Shown here piece by piece: positions 47,412-55,113 of a stretch of 64,000 nucleotides of DNA; the stretch's first letter is position 1, and each line of letters opens with the position of its first letter. The translations under genes and the position numbers were made by a program. Location of the stretch: NCBI RefSeq assembly GCF_018717645.1, contig NZ_JAFLHG010000010.1, positions 62,001 through 126,000 on the forward strand, given 5' to 3'. The DNA is from Microbacterium flavum (GTDB lineage: Bacteria; Actinomycetota; Actinomycetes; Actinomycetales; Microbacteriaceae). Under the pieces are notes generated by a model. The model worked only from the letters and a program-made list of their open reading frames with translations. It made no database searches and was not told where the DNA came from.

Positions 47412-48152
47412 TCAGCCCTGGAGTCTCTTCCAGTTGGCCGGGAGCGGCGCGAGCTGCAGCCGGGTGCGGTCGGCCCGGAACGCGTCCTGCGCCCATTCGA
47501 ACGGCGCGCCGGCGTCGTCCCACGCCACGCGGCGCAGCAGCAGGAGCGGTGCACCGTCCGGGATGCGCAGCAGCTCGGCGCGGCTCTCGTCGGCGATGAT
47601 CCCCTCGACCGTCTCCTCCGTCCGGCCGATGCGGAGCGCGTACGACTCACGGAGCAGGTCGTACAGGGAGCCCGAGAGGTCCCTGTCCTCGAGCCCCGGG
47701 AACCGTGCGGCGGGAAGGACCGACTCGTCCAGCGACCAGCTGGTGCCCTTGACGCTCCGCAGCCGCCGGATGCGGACGACGCCATCACCGGCGGCGATCT
47801 GCAGGGCGCGGGACTGTGCGGGGGTCGCGGCGGTGAGGTCGCAGCCCAGCACGCGGGTGATGACGTCGTAGCCCTGTTGACGGGCGATGGCGGGGACGCC
47901 GAGGGTGGTGTTGACCTGACGCTGCAGCTTGCCGTCGTCGGCGAACACGCCCCCGGTGCGTCCCATGGCCCGGCGGACCTGTCCGGCCGCTTCGAGATGT
48001 TCGAGCGCCGACCGCAGAGCGGCCCGGCTGATGCCGAACCGCTCTGCGAGATCACGCTCACTCCCCAGTCGCTCTCCGGGCAGGAAGGCACCCTGATGCA
48101 TCCATTCGCGCAGGATCTCCTCCGCGCTCGCTCCTGCCCGTCCGGATGGCAT
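47412..48152 (-). CDS. GntR-family regulator with UTRA ligand domain
   Basis: A 246-residue HutC-type regulator. The N-terminal winged helix contains ERLGSERDLAERFGISRAALRSAL (shown here for position about 27-50). Residues about 90-240 match the UTRA small-molecule domain, including SWSLDESVLPAARFPG and LLLLRRVAWDDAGAPFEWAQD. It probably senses a metabolite of the operon and represses it. It begins three bases after the aminotransferase-like gene and is the last gene of the unit, so autoregulation is likely. Confidence 0.9.
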   Translation of the reverse strand: MPSGRAGASAEEILREWMHQGAFLPGERLGSERDLAERFGISRAALRSALEHLEAAGQVRRAMGRTGGVFADDGKLQRQVNTTLGVPAIARQQGYDVITRVLGCDLTAATPAQSRALQIAAGDGVVRIRRLRSVKGTSWSLDESVLPAARFPGLEDRDLSGSLYDLLRESYALRIGRTEETVEGIIADESRAELLRIPDGAPLLLLRRVAWDDAGAPFEWAQDAFRADRTRLQLAPLPANWKRLQG

Positions 48153-48155
48153 GGG

Positions 48156-49490
48156 TCAATGCTCGACGACGCGGAGGGAATCGTCCAGCGCCGCGACGAC
48201 AGGAGCGATGTCGGACTCCTGGAACGCCAGCGGCGGGCGCAGTTTCAGGACATTGCCGTAGGGCCCGGCGACCGAGGTCAGCACTCCCCTGCGACGCAGC
48301 TCCTCGATCACCTGCAGCGCCGCGGTGCGGGCCGGCGCCTTCGTCGTGCGGTCCTCGACCAGCTCGAAGCCGATGAACAGTCCCGCGCCGCGCACGTCGC
48401 CGACGAGCTCGTGCCGGTCGGCCAGCGTCGACAGCGATTCGAGCAGCTGCCCGCCGATGCGGGCGCTGTGCTCCATGAGCCTCTCCTCCTGCAGCACGCG
48501 CAGCACCGCCGACGCCGCCGCCATGGACACGGGGTTCCCTCCGAACGTGTTGAAGTACGGCAGGTCATCGCTGAACGCGGCGAGCACGTCGCCGCGGGCG
48601 ACGAGGCCGGACACCGGCATCCCGTTGCCCATCGGCTTGCCGAGGGTCACGATCTCGGGGTCGAGCGCGTGCCGCTCGAAGCCCCAGAAGGTGTCCCCGG
48701 TTCGTCCGAAGCCGGGTTGCACCTCGTCGGCGATCACGATGCCGCCCGCGGCCCGGACCTCTGCCGCCGCCGCGCCGAGCATGCCGCGCGGACCGGGCAG
48801 GACCCCGTCCGAGGAGAGGATCGAGTCGATGAGGAGCGCGGCCGTGCCGTGACCGTGGGCGGCGAGGTCTGCGGCCGCCGCGCGGACGTCTCGCGCGAAC
48901 CGGGCGCCGGCATCCGCTCCCTCCCGGTACGTGTCCGGCGCCGGCACCGCGCGCACCTCGGGCGCGAGGGGCTGGCCGGAGCCGAGGGCGGGTGAGGCTC
49001 CGCTCGTGAGCGCGCTCGTGCCGTGATAGGCCTCGGAGGTCACGATGATGCCGCGCGCGCCGGTGTACTGCTGCGCGACGCGGATCGCGAGGTCGTTGGC
49101 CTCGGATCCCGTGCACATGTACATGGCCCGGTCGATGGCCGCGGGGAAGGTCTCGAGCAGGCGCTCGGTGTAGTCGACCACGGTCTCGTGCAGGTAGCGC
49201 GTGTGCGTGTTGAGCTGCGACATCTGCGCGGTGACCGCCTCGATCACCGCCGGGTGGCAGTGCCCGAGGCTCGCGACGTTGTTGTACATGTCGATGTACT
49301 CGCGACCCGCGGCATCCCACAGCCTGGCGCCGCGGCCGCGGACGAGGTGCACGGGCTCCCGGTAGAAGAGTCGGTAGGCCCCGCCCATGACCTTCTGCCG
49401 ACGCTCGACGAGCTGCTGCACGTCTTCGTCCATCCCCTCCGCGAAGGCGCCGGAGAAGCTGTTGGCCTCCATGATGCTCGAACCGCTCAT
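48156..49490 (-). CDS. class-III PLP enzyme, candidate ethanolamine-phosphate phospho-lyase or related aminotransferase
   Basis: A 444-residue class-III aminotransferase fold with PLP lysine K285 (VTLGKPMGNGMPV) and DEVQPGFGRTG. From memory, the segments NNVASLGHCHP, LNTHTRYLHETVVDY, YFNTFGGNPVS and DVRGAGLFIGFELVED resemble the AGXT2-like subgroup that includes ethanolamine-phosphate and phospho-hydroxylysine phospho-lyases more than ordinary ornithine or GABA aminotransferases. The neighbour is an organophosphate-type antiporter, which strengthens a phosphorylated-amine substrate. A plain omega-aminotransferase remains possible. ATGA overlap with the transporter gene. Confidence 0.75.
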   Translation of the reverse strand: MSGSSIMEANSFSGAFAEGMDEDVQQLVERRQKVMGGAYRLFYREPVHLVRGRGARLWDAAGREYIDMYNNVASLGHCHPAVIEAVTAQMSQLNTHTRYLHETVVDYTERLLETFPAAIDRAMYMCTGSEANDLAIRVAQQYTGARGIIVTSEAYHGTSALTSGASPALGSGQPLAPEVRAVPAPDTYREGADAGARFARDVRAAAADLAAHGHGTAALLIDSILSSDGVLPGPRGMLGAAAAEVRAAGGIVIADEVQPGFGRTGDTFWGFERHALDPEIVTLGKPMGNGMPVSGLVARGDVLAAFSDDLPYFNTFGGNPVSMAAASAVLRVLQEERLMEHSARIGGQLLESLSTLADRHELVGDVRGAGLFIGFELVEDRTTKAPARTAALQVIEELRRRGVLTSVAGPYGNVLKLRPPLAFQESDIAPVVAALDDSLRVVEH

Positions 49491-50851
49491 CGCGCGACCT
49501 CCTCGAGGAGAACGGACCGGTCCGACGCGCGGCGGTTCCAGCTGGGCAGGAGGATCAGCGCGGCGACGACCGTCGCTCCACCGAAGAACAGGAAGAGGGT
49601 CGATCCCGCGAAGTACCCGGGCAGCAGTCCGCCGAGCACCGCCCCGATCGCCCCGGCGCCGTTGACGAAGCCGATAGATGCCGCGGCGGACTCATCGTCG
49701 CCGAAGTCGACGGCCGCGACCGCCGAGACGACCGAGTCGGCGCTGTAGAGCGCGAAGCCGAGGGCACCGAACATGAGCGCGAGAGCCCAGATCGAGCCGC
49801 CCGCGGTGAGCGGGTAGAAGAGGGCGAGGGCGAGCGCGGTGACGCCGAGGGCGATGATCGCGACAGGGGCGCGCCGCGCACCGAAGACGGAGTCGGACAC
49901 CCAGCCGGCGACGATCGGCGCGGCCAGCCCCGCGATCCCGAAGACGACCGGGAGAACCGTCGCAGACAGGAAGTCGAGGCTCGGGATCCGCTCGATCGCG
50001 ATGATCGGGCCCCACAGCAGGATCGCGTAGCGCGCCGGCTTCAGCAGGAAGTAGACCGCGCCCAGGCGGACGACGTCGCGGTTGCGCATCGCATCCAGGA
50101 GGGCACGGAAGGCGGAGCCGCGTCGCGCGGGAGCAGCGACGACCTTCTTCGCCTCCGATCCGGGGATCCCCTCCTCGCCGTCGACGGGCTCGGCGGCCGA
50201 GAGGCCGACGTCCTCCGGGGTGTTCCGCTGGAACACGAAGAACAGGACGGCCACCGCGGTGACGATGAGGGCGGCGGCGACGAAGGCGGCCCGCCACGAG
50301 TCGAAGACCGAGTAGGCGAACCATCCGGCCACGGGCGCGCCGATGAGACCGCCGAAGACGTACGTGGTCGACCAGAACCCGATGACCCGCCCGCGGACGG
50401 ACGGCGAGAAGAACAGCGACACGTTCTTCAGCAGGGGGCCCCAGCCCGAGGACTGCGCGAGCCCCTGCACGATCATGAGGGGGAGGAACAGGATGAGAGC
50501 CGGCACGACGCCCATGAGGAGGGCGGCGACGGCCGACCCGAGCAGCCCGCCGAGGACGACGACGCGGGTGCCCCACTTGTCGGCGACGCTGCCCCAGACG
50601 AACTGGCCGACGGCGTAGGCGATGAGGTAGGCCGCGTCGATGTTACCCAGCATCTCCCGCGTCAGAATAGTGCTCGCGTCGGGGTCGTCGAGGATGCCGA
50701 GCTTCGCGGCGGCGAACGCCTGACGGGTGATGTAGAAGGCGGCGTACGCGATCCAGGTGATCGCGAAGATGCGCACCTGCCAGTACATGAGAGAACGGGT
50801 GCGCCCGGGGCGCCCCTCCGTCCTCGTCGCCAGCGGCGGGTTGTCGATCAT
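49487..50851 (-). CDS. MFS transporter of the organophosphate:phosphate antiporter (GlpT/UhpT) type
   Basis: A 454-residue permease from ATG 50851 behind GGAG, with twelve predicted helices. The segments YAAFYITRQAFAAAK, GQFVWGSVADK, QGLAQSSGWGP and SWRAAFVAAAL ... TPEDVGL follow the GlpT pattern. Both arginines that bind phosphate in GlpT (R45 and R269) have counterparts: R43 in YITRQAF and R274 in KPARYAILLW. I therefore expect a phosphate-ester substrate exchanged for phosphate. It is the first gene of the operon with the PLP enzyme and the GntR regulator. Confidence 0.85.
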   Translation of the reverse strand: MIDNPPLATRTEGRPGRTRSLMYWQVRIFAITWIAYAAFYITRQAFAAAKLGILDDPDASTILTREMLGNIDAAYLIAYAVGQFVWGSVADKWGTRVVVLGGLLGSAVAALLMGVVPALILFLPLMIVQGLAQSSGWGPLLKNVSLFFSPSVRGRVIGFWSTTYVFGGLIGAPVAGWFAYSVFDSWRAAFVAAALIVTAVAVLFFVFQRNTPEDVGLSAAEPVDGEEGIPGSEAKKVVAAPARRGSAFRALLDAMRNRDVVRLGAVYFLLKPARYAILLWGPIIAIERIPSLDFLSATVLPVVFGIAGLAAPIVAGWVSDSVFGARRAPVAIIALGVTALALALFYPLTAGGSIWALALMFGALGFALYSADSVVSAVAAVDFGDDESAAASIGFVNGAGAIGAVLGGLLPGYFAGSTLFLFFGGATVVAALILLPSWNRRASDRSVLLEEVAR

Positions 50852-50894
50852 GTCAGCTCCTTGCCTCCCGCCGCCAGTCGGCGAGGTGGAGACG

Positions 50895-50900
50895 ACGCTA
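50895..50900 (-). promoter_or_regulatory. -10 box (TAGCGT) of the antiporter operon
   Basis: Minus-strand TAGCGT 43 bases before ATG 50851, giving a normal leader of about 35 nt with a GGAG site. The region just upstream (about 50920-50950) holds a GGTTC ... GAACC pair that could be part of the GntR operator, but this is weak. Confidence 0.4.
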
Positions 50901-50978
50901 TGGCCCGGATGCCGCGTGGATCGGTTCGGTGACCAGGACCTTACAGAACCGTTCCCAACCATTTACGCCGGGCCCCTG

Positions 50979-51011
50979 CCACGTGCGACCGTTTACCCGA
51001 CGGTCACGTGG
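50979..51011. terminator. CCACGTG...CACGTGG hairpin between the HNH and antiporter genes
   Basis: CCACGT-GC-GACCGT pairs with ACGGTC-ACGTGG: a 12-bp stem with a two-base bulge and a TTACCCG loop. It lies 75-107 bp past the HNH stop and about 130 bp upstream of the antiporter start. It is either the HNH terminator or an upstream regulatory palindrome. Confidence 0.45.
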
Positions 51012-51085
51012 GCGGGGCGCAAGCGATCATAACGATGCCCGAGTATCTCACTCGACGAGCGCGCCGTACATCCGTCGCCCGCGGC

Positions 51086-52594
51086 TCAGAACGGCGCAGG
51101 ATCGGACCAGTCGTACTGGGAGTCGAGCAGACGCCGCCACGGCGGTGGCCGGAGGCCGACATCTCCCCGCGCCTCCACCACTGCCGGAGCGTCGTTCCGA
51201 TGTCGTCGCCGGGTCGGCGACGTGAACTCGAGGCTGCCGCCGCCGAGATGACGCACCGTCCACGCGGACGCGTGCTTGAGGGTGTGATGTCCCTTGCACA
51301 GAATCGCGAGGTTCGATGCGCAGGTCGCGCCACCCTCCTCCCACGCCCGAGTGTGGTCGGCTTCTGATCTCGCCGCGGGGCGGCGGCATCCCGGCCACCG
51401 GCAGGTGCGGTCCCGGGCATTCAGCAGGCGGCGAAGGCGTCCGCTCGGCCGGTAGACGTCGAGGCGGAGCGGCTCTTCGGTCACGGGGTGCGTCATGACC
51501 CGCTGCCAGACGGGCGCGGCCGCGGCCAGCACTCGGACCGTCTCGACGTCGATCGGCCCGTGGCCGTGGAGGACGGCCGGCCGAGAGTCCAGGCCAGCGA
51601 GGGTCAGGAGCGGCACGGTGACGTTGACGGTCGCGCGAATGGATCCGAGGCCCGCCTTCGCGCCGAGCGCCGGGGCACCGGTCAGCAGCAGGTCGCAGAG
51701 AACATCCGCACGGCGCTGGTCGAGCGTGCGATCGTCGCTGTCCTCCGTCTCGTCCGGCGGCGCCGCGGACTTCGCGCCGAGCGCCGGGGCACCGGTCAGC
51801 AGCAGGTCGCAGAGAACATCCGCACGGCGCTGGTCGAGCGTGCGATCGTCGCTGTCCTCCGTCTCGTCCGGCGGCGCCGCGGACTCGAGCGCGCACGCCA
51901 TGTCGGTGACCCGTTCGAAGACCCCCTGGACGAGCGCCGCCGGAGCGTCGAGCAGCAGCCGCGACAGACCGTCGCGGAGACCGTAGGTCTTCACCTGGCG
52001 CTGCGCCAGCGCGTCACGGCGGCCCTCGTCGACGATCGACGGCTGCAGGCGCGCCGCAATGATGCGCGCGGTATCGCGCAGCTCCGGTGCGGTGGCTGTG
52101 TCGGCGATGTCGAGAGCGCGGCGCTCGTACTCTGCGCGCACATCCCCATCCAGGGCCACCCCGGCGTCGATGATCGCCGACGCGTGCCGTTCATCGATCC
52201 GGCCCTCGCGCAGTGCCTCGAGCGTCGCCCGATACGTGGAGACGAGCTCTGCCCCGTCGCCAAGCCAGCCCGACACCGTGCGCTCCCCTACGCGCAGGGC
52301 CGTGGCGAGTTCTGCGAGGACCTCACGCAAGGGGATGGAATCGCCGATCTCGCGGCCCGGGTGCGCTGCCTGACGCTGTGCGACGCGGCGCGCGATCAGG
52401 TCGAGGGCTTCTGCGCACATCTCCGCACGCTCGGCGTGAAGACGCGACATCTCCGCCCGATTGGCGCCGACACGCGTGACGAGAGACGACAGCTCCACCC
52501 AGTGCGGGTCCAGCGCATCCGGCGCAACGGGACCAGCCACCCGTGCGGCATCCTCGAATCGCACCCCGTGGCGGGGCTGCGGCCGGTTCTCCAT
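51086..52594 (-). CDS. DUF222 / HNH endonuclease (13E12-repeat type) with internal duplication
   Basis: A 502-residue protein. The N-terminal ~300 residues are the helical DUF222 region. The C-terminal HNH nuclease has CRWPGCRRPA (zinc Cys pair), EADHTRAWEEGG and NLAILCKGHHTLKH. Such proteins are multicopy in Micrococcales and belong to the 13E12 repeat family of mycobacteria; their biological role is unknown. A 38-residue segment (SAAPPDETEDSDDRTLDQRR and onward to LGAK) occurs twice in tandem, encoded by an exact 114-bp duplication. A TAAACT -10 box and a large palindrome lie upstream. Confidence 0.9.
   Translation of the reverse strand: MENRPQPRHGVRFEDAARVAGPVAPDALDPHWVELSSLVTRVGANRAEMSRLHAERAEMCAEALDLIARRVAQRQAAHPGREIGDSIPLREVLAELATALRVGERTVSGWLGDGAELVSTYRATLEALREGRIDERHASAIIDAGVALDGDVRAEYERRALDIADTATAPELRDTARIIAARLQPSIVDEGRRDALAQRQVKTYGLRDGLSRLLLDAPAALVQGVFERVTDMACALESAAPPDETEDSDDRTLDQRRADVLCDLLLTGAPALGAKSAAPPDETEDSDDRTLDQRRADVLCDLLLTGAPALGAKAGLGSIRATVNVTVPLLTLAGLDSRPAVLHGHGPIDVETVRVLAAAAPVWQRVMTHPVTEEPLRLDVYRPSGRLRRLLNARDRTCRWPGCRRPAARSEADHTRAWEEGGATCASNLAILCKGHHTLKHASAWTVRHLGGGSLEFTSPTRRRHRNDAPAVVEARGDVGLRPPPWRRLLDSQYDWSDPAPF
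51657..51884. repeat. exact 114-bp in-frame tandem duplication
   Basis: 51657-51770 and 51771-51884 are identical over all 114 bases by direct comparison. The length is 38 codons, so the frame is kept. Complete identity implies a recent duplication or ongoing copy-number change. Confidence 0.97.
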
Positions 52595-52648
52595 GGCTCT
52601 CCTGACGTCGATGCATTCAACGTCCGGTAGCTCTGCCGGCTCACCCTT

Positions 52649-52673
52649 GCGGTCATCTGAATGGGATGACCGC
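52649..52673. promoter_or_regulatory. palindrome GCGGTCATC-N7-GATGACCGC at the HNH transcription start
   Basis: Perfect 9-bp arms with spacer TGAATGG. It begins right after the TAAACT -10 box (52681-52686, minus strand), covering about +1 to +25 of the predicted HNH transcript. It could be an operator or a 5' RNA hairpin. Confidence 0.6.
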
Positions 52674-52680
52674 CACCTTC

Positions 52681-52698
52681 AGTTTAGAACATATCTAC
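52681..52698 (-). promoter_or_regulatory. HNH promoter: TAAACT -10 box with a degenerate SOS-box-like element
   Basis: TAAACT at 52686-52681 (minus strand). Overlapping it is GAAC-ATAT-CTAC (52687-52698), which matches the first half of the actinobacterial LexA site GAAC-N4-GTTC but misses two bases in the second half. LexA control is therefore doubtful. Confidence 0.4.
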
Positions 52699-52776
52699 GA
52701 TGAGGGCAAGCGCAGGACCAAACTTCTGCGGGGCCCCGGGGGCGCGGCGGGACGGGTGAGCAGAGAGGGGCCGCGG

Positions 52777-52782
52777 TAGCCT
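52777..52782 (+). promoter_or_regulatory. -10 box (TAGCCT) of the unknown protein at 52.8 kb
   Basis: TAGCCT exactly six bases before ATG 52789; leaderless arrangement. Confidence 0.6.
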
Positions 52783-52788
52783 TCGACC

Positions 52789-53460
52789 ATGAGCGCCTTG
52801 CGTCACGAGAAGGATCTCCGCCCGGCCGCAGCCGTCGCGGCGCTCCTGGATGCAACGGGAGAACGGGTGACATCGGTGATCCCTTCAGGCTACGAGGCTT
52901 ACCTTCGAGTTCTCAATCCGATCGAGCTCCGAGACGGCTCCGCCGTTTCGTGGACGAATATCGTCACACAGAGCGGAGTCAGGCCTCGAGCATGGATGCA
53001 GTGGCCAGAGCTTGAAGCTGTAGAAGGCGTCGTCCTGCCCGACGGCGGCGTGCAGCCAGACATGGGTAGCCCTGCGGTTTCGCTGGCAAAGCAGCTCATC
53101 GAGGCGCTCCGCCCGGGCCAGGGACTGCACTACTTCGCATCCTGGGCCGGATACGCCGGGGAAATATCGGAACCGTACCTTCCGTTCCCTCCGTATCAGC
53201 GTGAGATGGTGCTCTACTCCGGACCCCTGATTGACGACGATCAGTCGCCACTCGTGCCGAATACCGCTACCGGACGCGTCCCCATGTACTGGTGGTCGAG
53301 AGACCTTCGCTGGCTCGTCGGGCATGACATCTATGCGCGTAGCCTCATCGTCGGATGCACCCGAACCGCAGCTCGCAGGATCCTGGAATCTGAGCAACTC
53401 GACGCGTATCCAGTCCGTTCTTCTGACAGCATCCTCAACGAGGAGTTCTTGCAGACCTGA
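52789..53460 (+). CDS. uncharacterised protein
   Basis: A 223-residue soluble protein with no signal peptide or membrane helix. Features include PSGYEAYLRVLNPIEL near the N-terminus, SWAGYAGEISEPYLPFPPY in the middle, RVPMYWWSRDLRWLVGHDIYA, then TAARRILESEQLDAYPV. It recalls a group of uncharacterised actinobacterial proteins beginning P-G-(F/Y)-E-A-Y and ending with an Asp-Leu ... Glu-Ala-(Y/W)-P-V stretch, but I know no function for them. Codon use is clearly more AT-rich than in the neighbours (for example GAATATCG and TCTGAGCAA), a sign of possible transfer. Divergent from the HNH gene. Confidence 0.75.
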   Translation: MSALRHEKDLRPAAAVAALLDATGERVTSVIPSGYEAYLRVLNPIELRDGSAVSWTNIVTQSGVRPRAWMQWPELEAVEGVVLPDGGVQPDMGSPAVSLAKQLIEALRPGQGLHYFASWAGYAGEISEPYLPFPPYQREMVLYSGPLIDDDQSPLVPNTATGRVPMYWWSRDLRWLVGHDIYARSLIVGCTRTAARRILESEQLDAYPVRSSDSILNEEFLQT

Positions 53461-53550
53461 GCCGTGCGGAACGGGAATCACCCCGAGGGTCGCCGCAGCA
53501 CGTATCAGACGGCACGGACCGCAGAGTCAATGCCAGCGCTCGCCGCCCCA

Positions 53551-53955
53551 TTACCCGGCGCGGCGCTGCTCCACCTTCTTCTTGATGAACAGCGCCGGCA
53601 GGAGCCATGTCGCGAGGGCCGTCACGACCCACACGATGACGGGCGCGACGAGCCAGGTCCACCACGGCAGGCCGATCGTGAGCCCCGCCCCGGGGACGAG
53701 CGCGACGACGAGCAGCGCCACGAAGGTCGACACGATGCCGATGCCCCCCAGGAGGGCCGGCGCGTTGTGGCGCGCCACCTTCGCCGCCCACGGGGTGAGC
53801 ACCGACTGCAGCACCGCGAAGATCACGACGGCGAGCACGAAGCCCCACCAGTGCGACCAGTCGATGCGGACGCCCTCGAGGACGAGATCCGCGACGATCA
53901 GCCCGACCGCCGCCGAGACGAGGAAGATGATCGCGCGGATCGTGAAGTTGATCAT
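53551..53955 (-). CDS. phage-holin-family (PF04020-type) four-helix membrane protein
   Basis: A 134-residue protein with four membrane helices (about 5-27, 34-55, 65-90 and 95-122) and a basic C-terminus KKKVEQRRAG. The pattern INFTIRAIIFLVSAAVGLIVADLVLEGVRID fits the mycobacterial four-helix holin family found on many actinobacterial chromosomes. Despite the name, no phage genes surround it, so a lysis role is unlikely. It is the last gene after prfA on this strand, or has its own transcript. Confidence 0.85.
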   Translation of the reverse strand: MINFTIRAIIFLVSAAVGLIVADLVLEGVRIDWSHWWGFVLAVVIFAVLQSVLTPWAAKVARHNAPALLGGIGIVSTFVALLVVALVPGAGLTIGLPWWTWLVAPVIVWVVTALATWLLPALFIKKKVEQRRAG

Positions 53956-54006
53956 GCGCTGAGAGTAGCGCGATGGGGTGCGTCCGAGCGCGCGACGCGG
54001 CGGGGC

Positions 54007-55083
54007 TCAGCCGTCGGCGAGCGCCGCCAGACGGGCCTCTTCGTCGGCGGCGATCGCCGACTCGATGATCGGGGCGAGCGCGCCGTCCATCACCTGGTCG
54101 AGGTTGTACGCCTTGTACCCCGTGCGGTGGTCGGCGATCCGGTTCTCGGGGAAGTTGTAGGTGCGGATCCGCTCGGAGCGGTCCATGCCGCGGATCTGCG
54201 ATCTGCGGGCGTCGGATGCCGCGGCATCCCGCTCCTCCTGCTGCTTGGCGAGCAGGCGCGCGCGGAGCACCCGCATGCCGGCCTCGCGGTTCTGCAGCTG
54301 ACTCTTCTCGTTCTGCATCGACACGACGATCCCGGTCGGGATGTGGGTGATCCGCACCGCGGAGTCGGTGGTGTTCACCGACTGACCACCCGGACCGGAC
54401 GAGCGGTAGACATCGATGCGCAGGTCGTTCGGGTCCAGCTGCACCTCTTCGGGCTCGTCGACCTCGGGGAAGACGAGGACGCCGGTGGTGGAGGTGTGGA
54501 TGCGGCCCTGCGACTCGGTCGCGGGCACCCGCTGGACGCGGTGCACGCCGCCCTCGTACTTCAGGTGCGCCCAGACGCCCTGCGCGGGGTCGCTCGATGT
54601 GCCCTTGATCGCGACCTGCACGTCCTTGTAGCCGCCGAGGTCCGATTCGTTCCGGTCGAGCATCTCGATCTTCCAGCCCTGCGAGGTCGCGTACTGGAGG
54701 TACATGCGCAGGAGGTCGGCGGCGAACAGGGCGGACTCCGCCCCGCCCTCCCCCGCCTTGATCTCCATGATGACGTCGCGCGCGTCATCGGGGTCGCGCG
54801 GAATGAGCAGGCGCCGCAGCTTCTCCTGCGCGGCGGCGACCTGCTCTTCGAGCGCCGGGATCTCCGCCGCGAAGGCGGAGTCCTCGGCGCCGAGTTCGCG
54901 CGCGGCCTCCAGATCGTCCGATGCCGCTGCCCACACGTCGTGCGCCGCGACGATGCGGGAGAGCTCCGCATACCGCCGGTTGACGCGCTTGGCGCGCGCG
55001 GCGTCGGCGTGCACCGCGGGGTCGGAGAGTTCCTCCTGCACCGCGCGGTGCTCGTCGATCAGCGCCTGGACGGACTCGAACAC
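54007..55083 (-). CDS. prfA: peptide chain release factor 1
   Basis: A 358-residue release factor of normal length. The PAT tripeptide (187-189) that reads UAA and UAG is present, and the GGQ hydrolysis motif is at 232-234 ([10 protein letters not shown]). It ends translation at UAA/UAG. It follows rho after 30 bp, the usual actinobacterial rho-prfA order; PrmC, which modifies the GGQ glutamine, is also in this window. Confidence 0.98.
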   Translation of the reverse strand: MFESVQALIDEHRAVQEELSDPAVHADAARAKRVNRRYAELSRIVAAHDVWAAASDDLEAARELGAEDSAFAAEIPALEEQVAAAQEKLRRLLIPRDPDDARDVIMEIKAGEGGAESALFAADLLRMYLQYATSQGWKIEMLDRNESDLGGYKDVQVAIKGTSSDPAQGVWAHLKYEGGVHRVQRVPATESQGRIHTSTTGVLVFPEVDEPEEVQLDPNDLRIDVYRSSGPGGQSVNTTDSAVRITHIPTGIVVSMQNEKSQLQNREAGMRVLRARLLAKQQEERDAAASDARRSQIRGMDRSERIRTYNFPENRIADHRTGYKAYNLDQVMDGALAPIIESAIAADEEARLAALADG

Positions 55084-55113
55084 GGCGACCTTCCGATCGG
55101 ACTCGGGGACCGG

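Noticed and set aside
52685..52698. A true LexA (SOS) box at the HNH promoter
   Set aside because: Only the GAAC half matches; the second half CTAC differs from GTTC at two positions. Kept only as a degenerate element.
53551..53955. Prophage lysis gene
   Set aside because: The holin-family label is only a family name; there are no endolysin, capsid, tail or integrase genes nearby, and this family is chromosomal in many actinobacteria.
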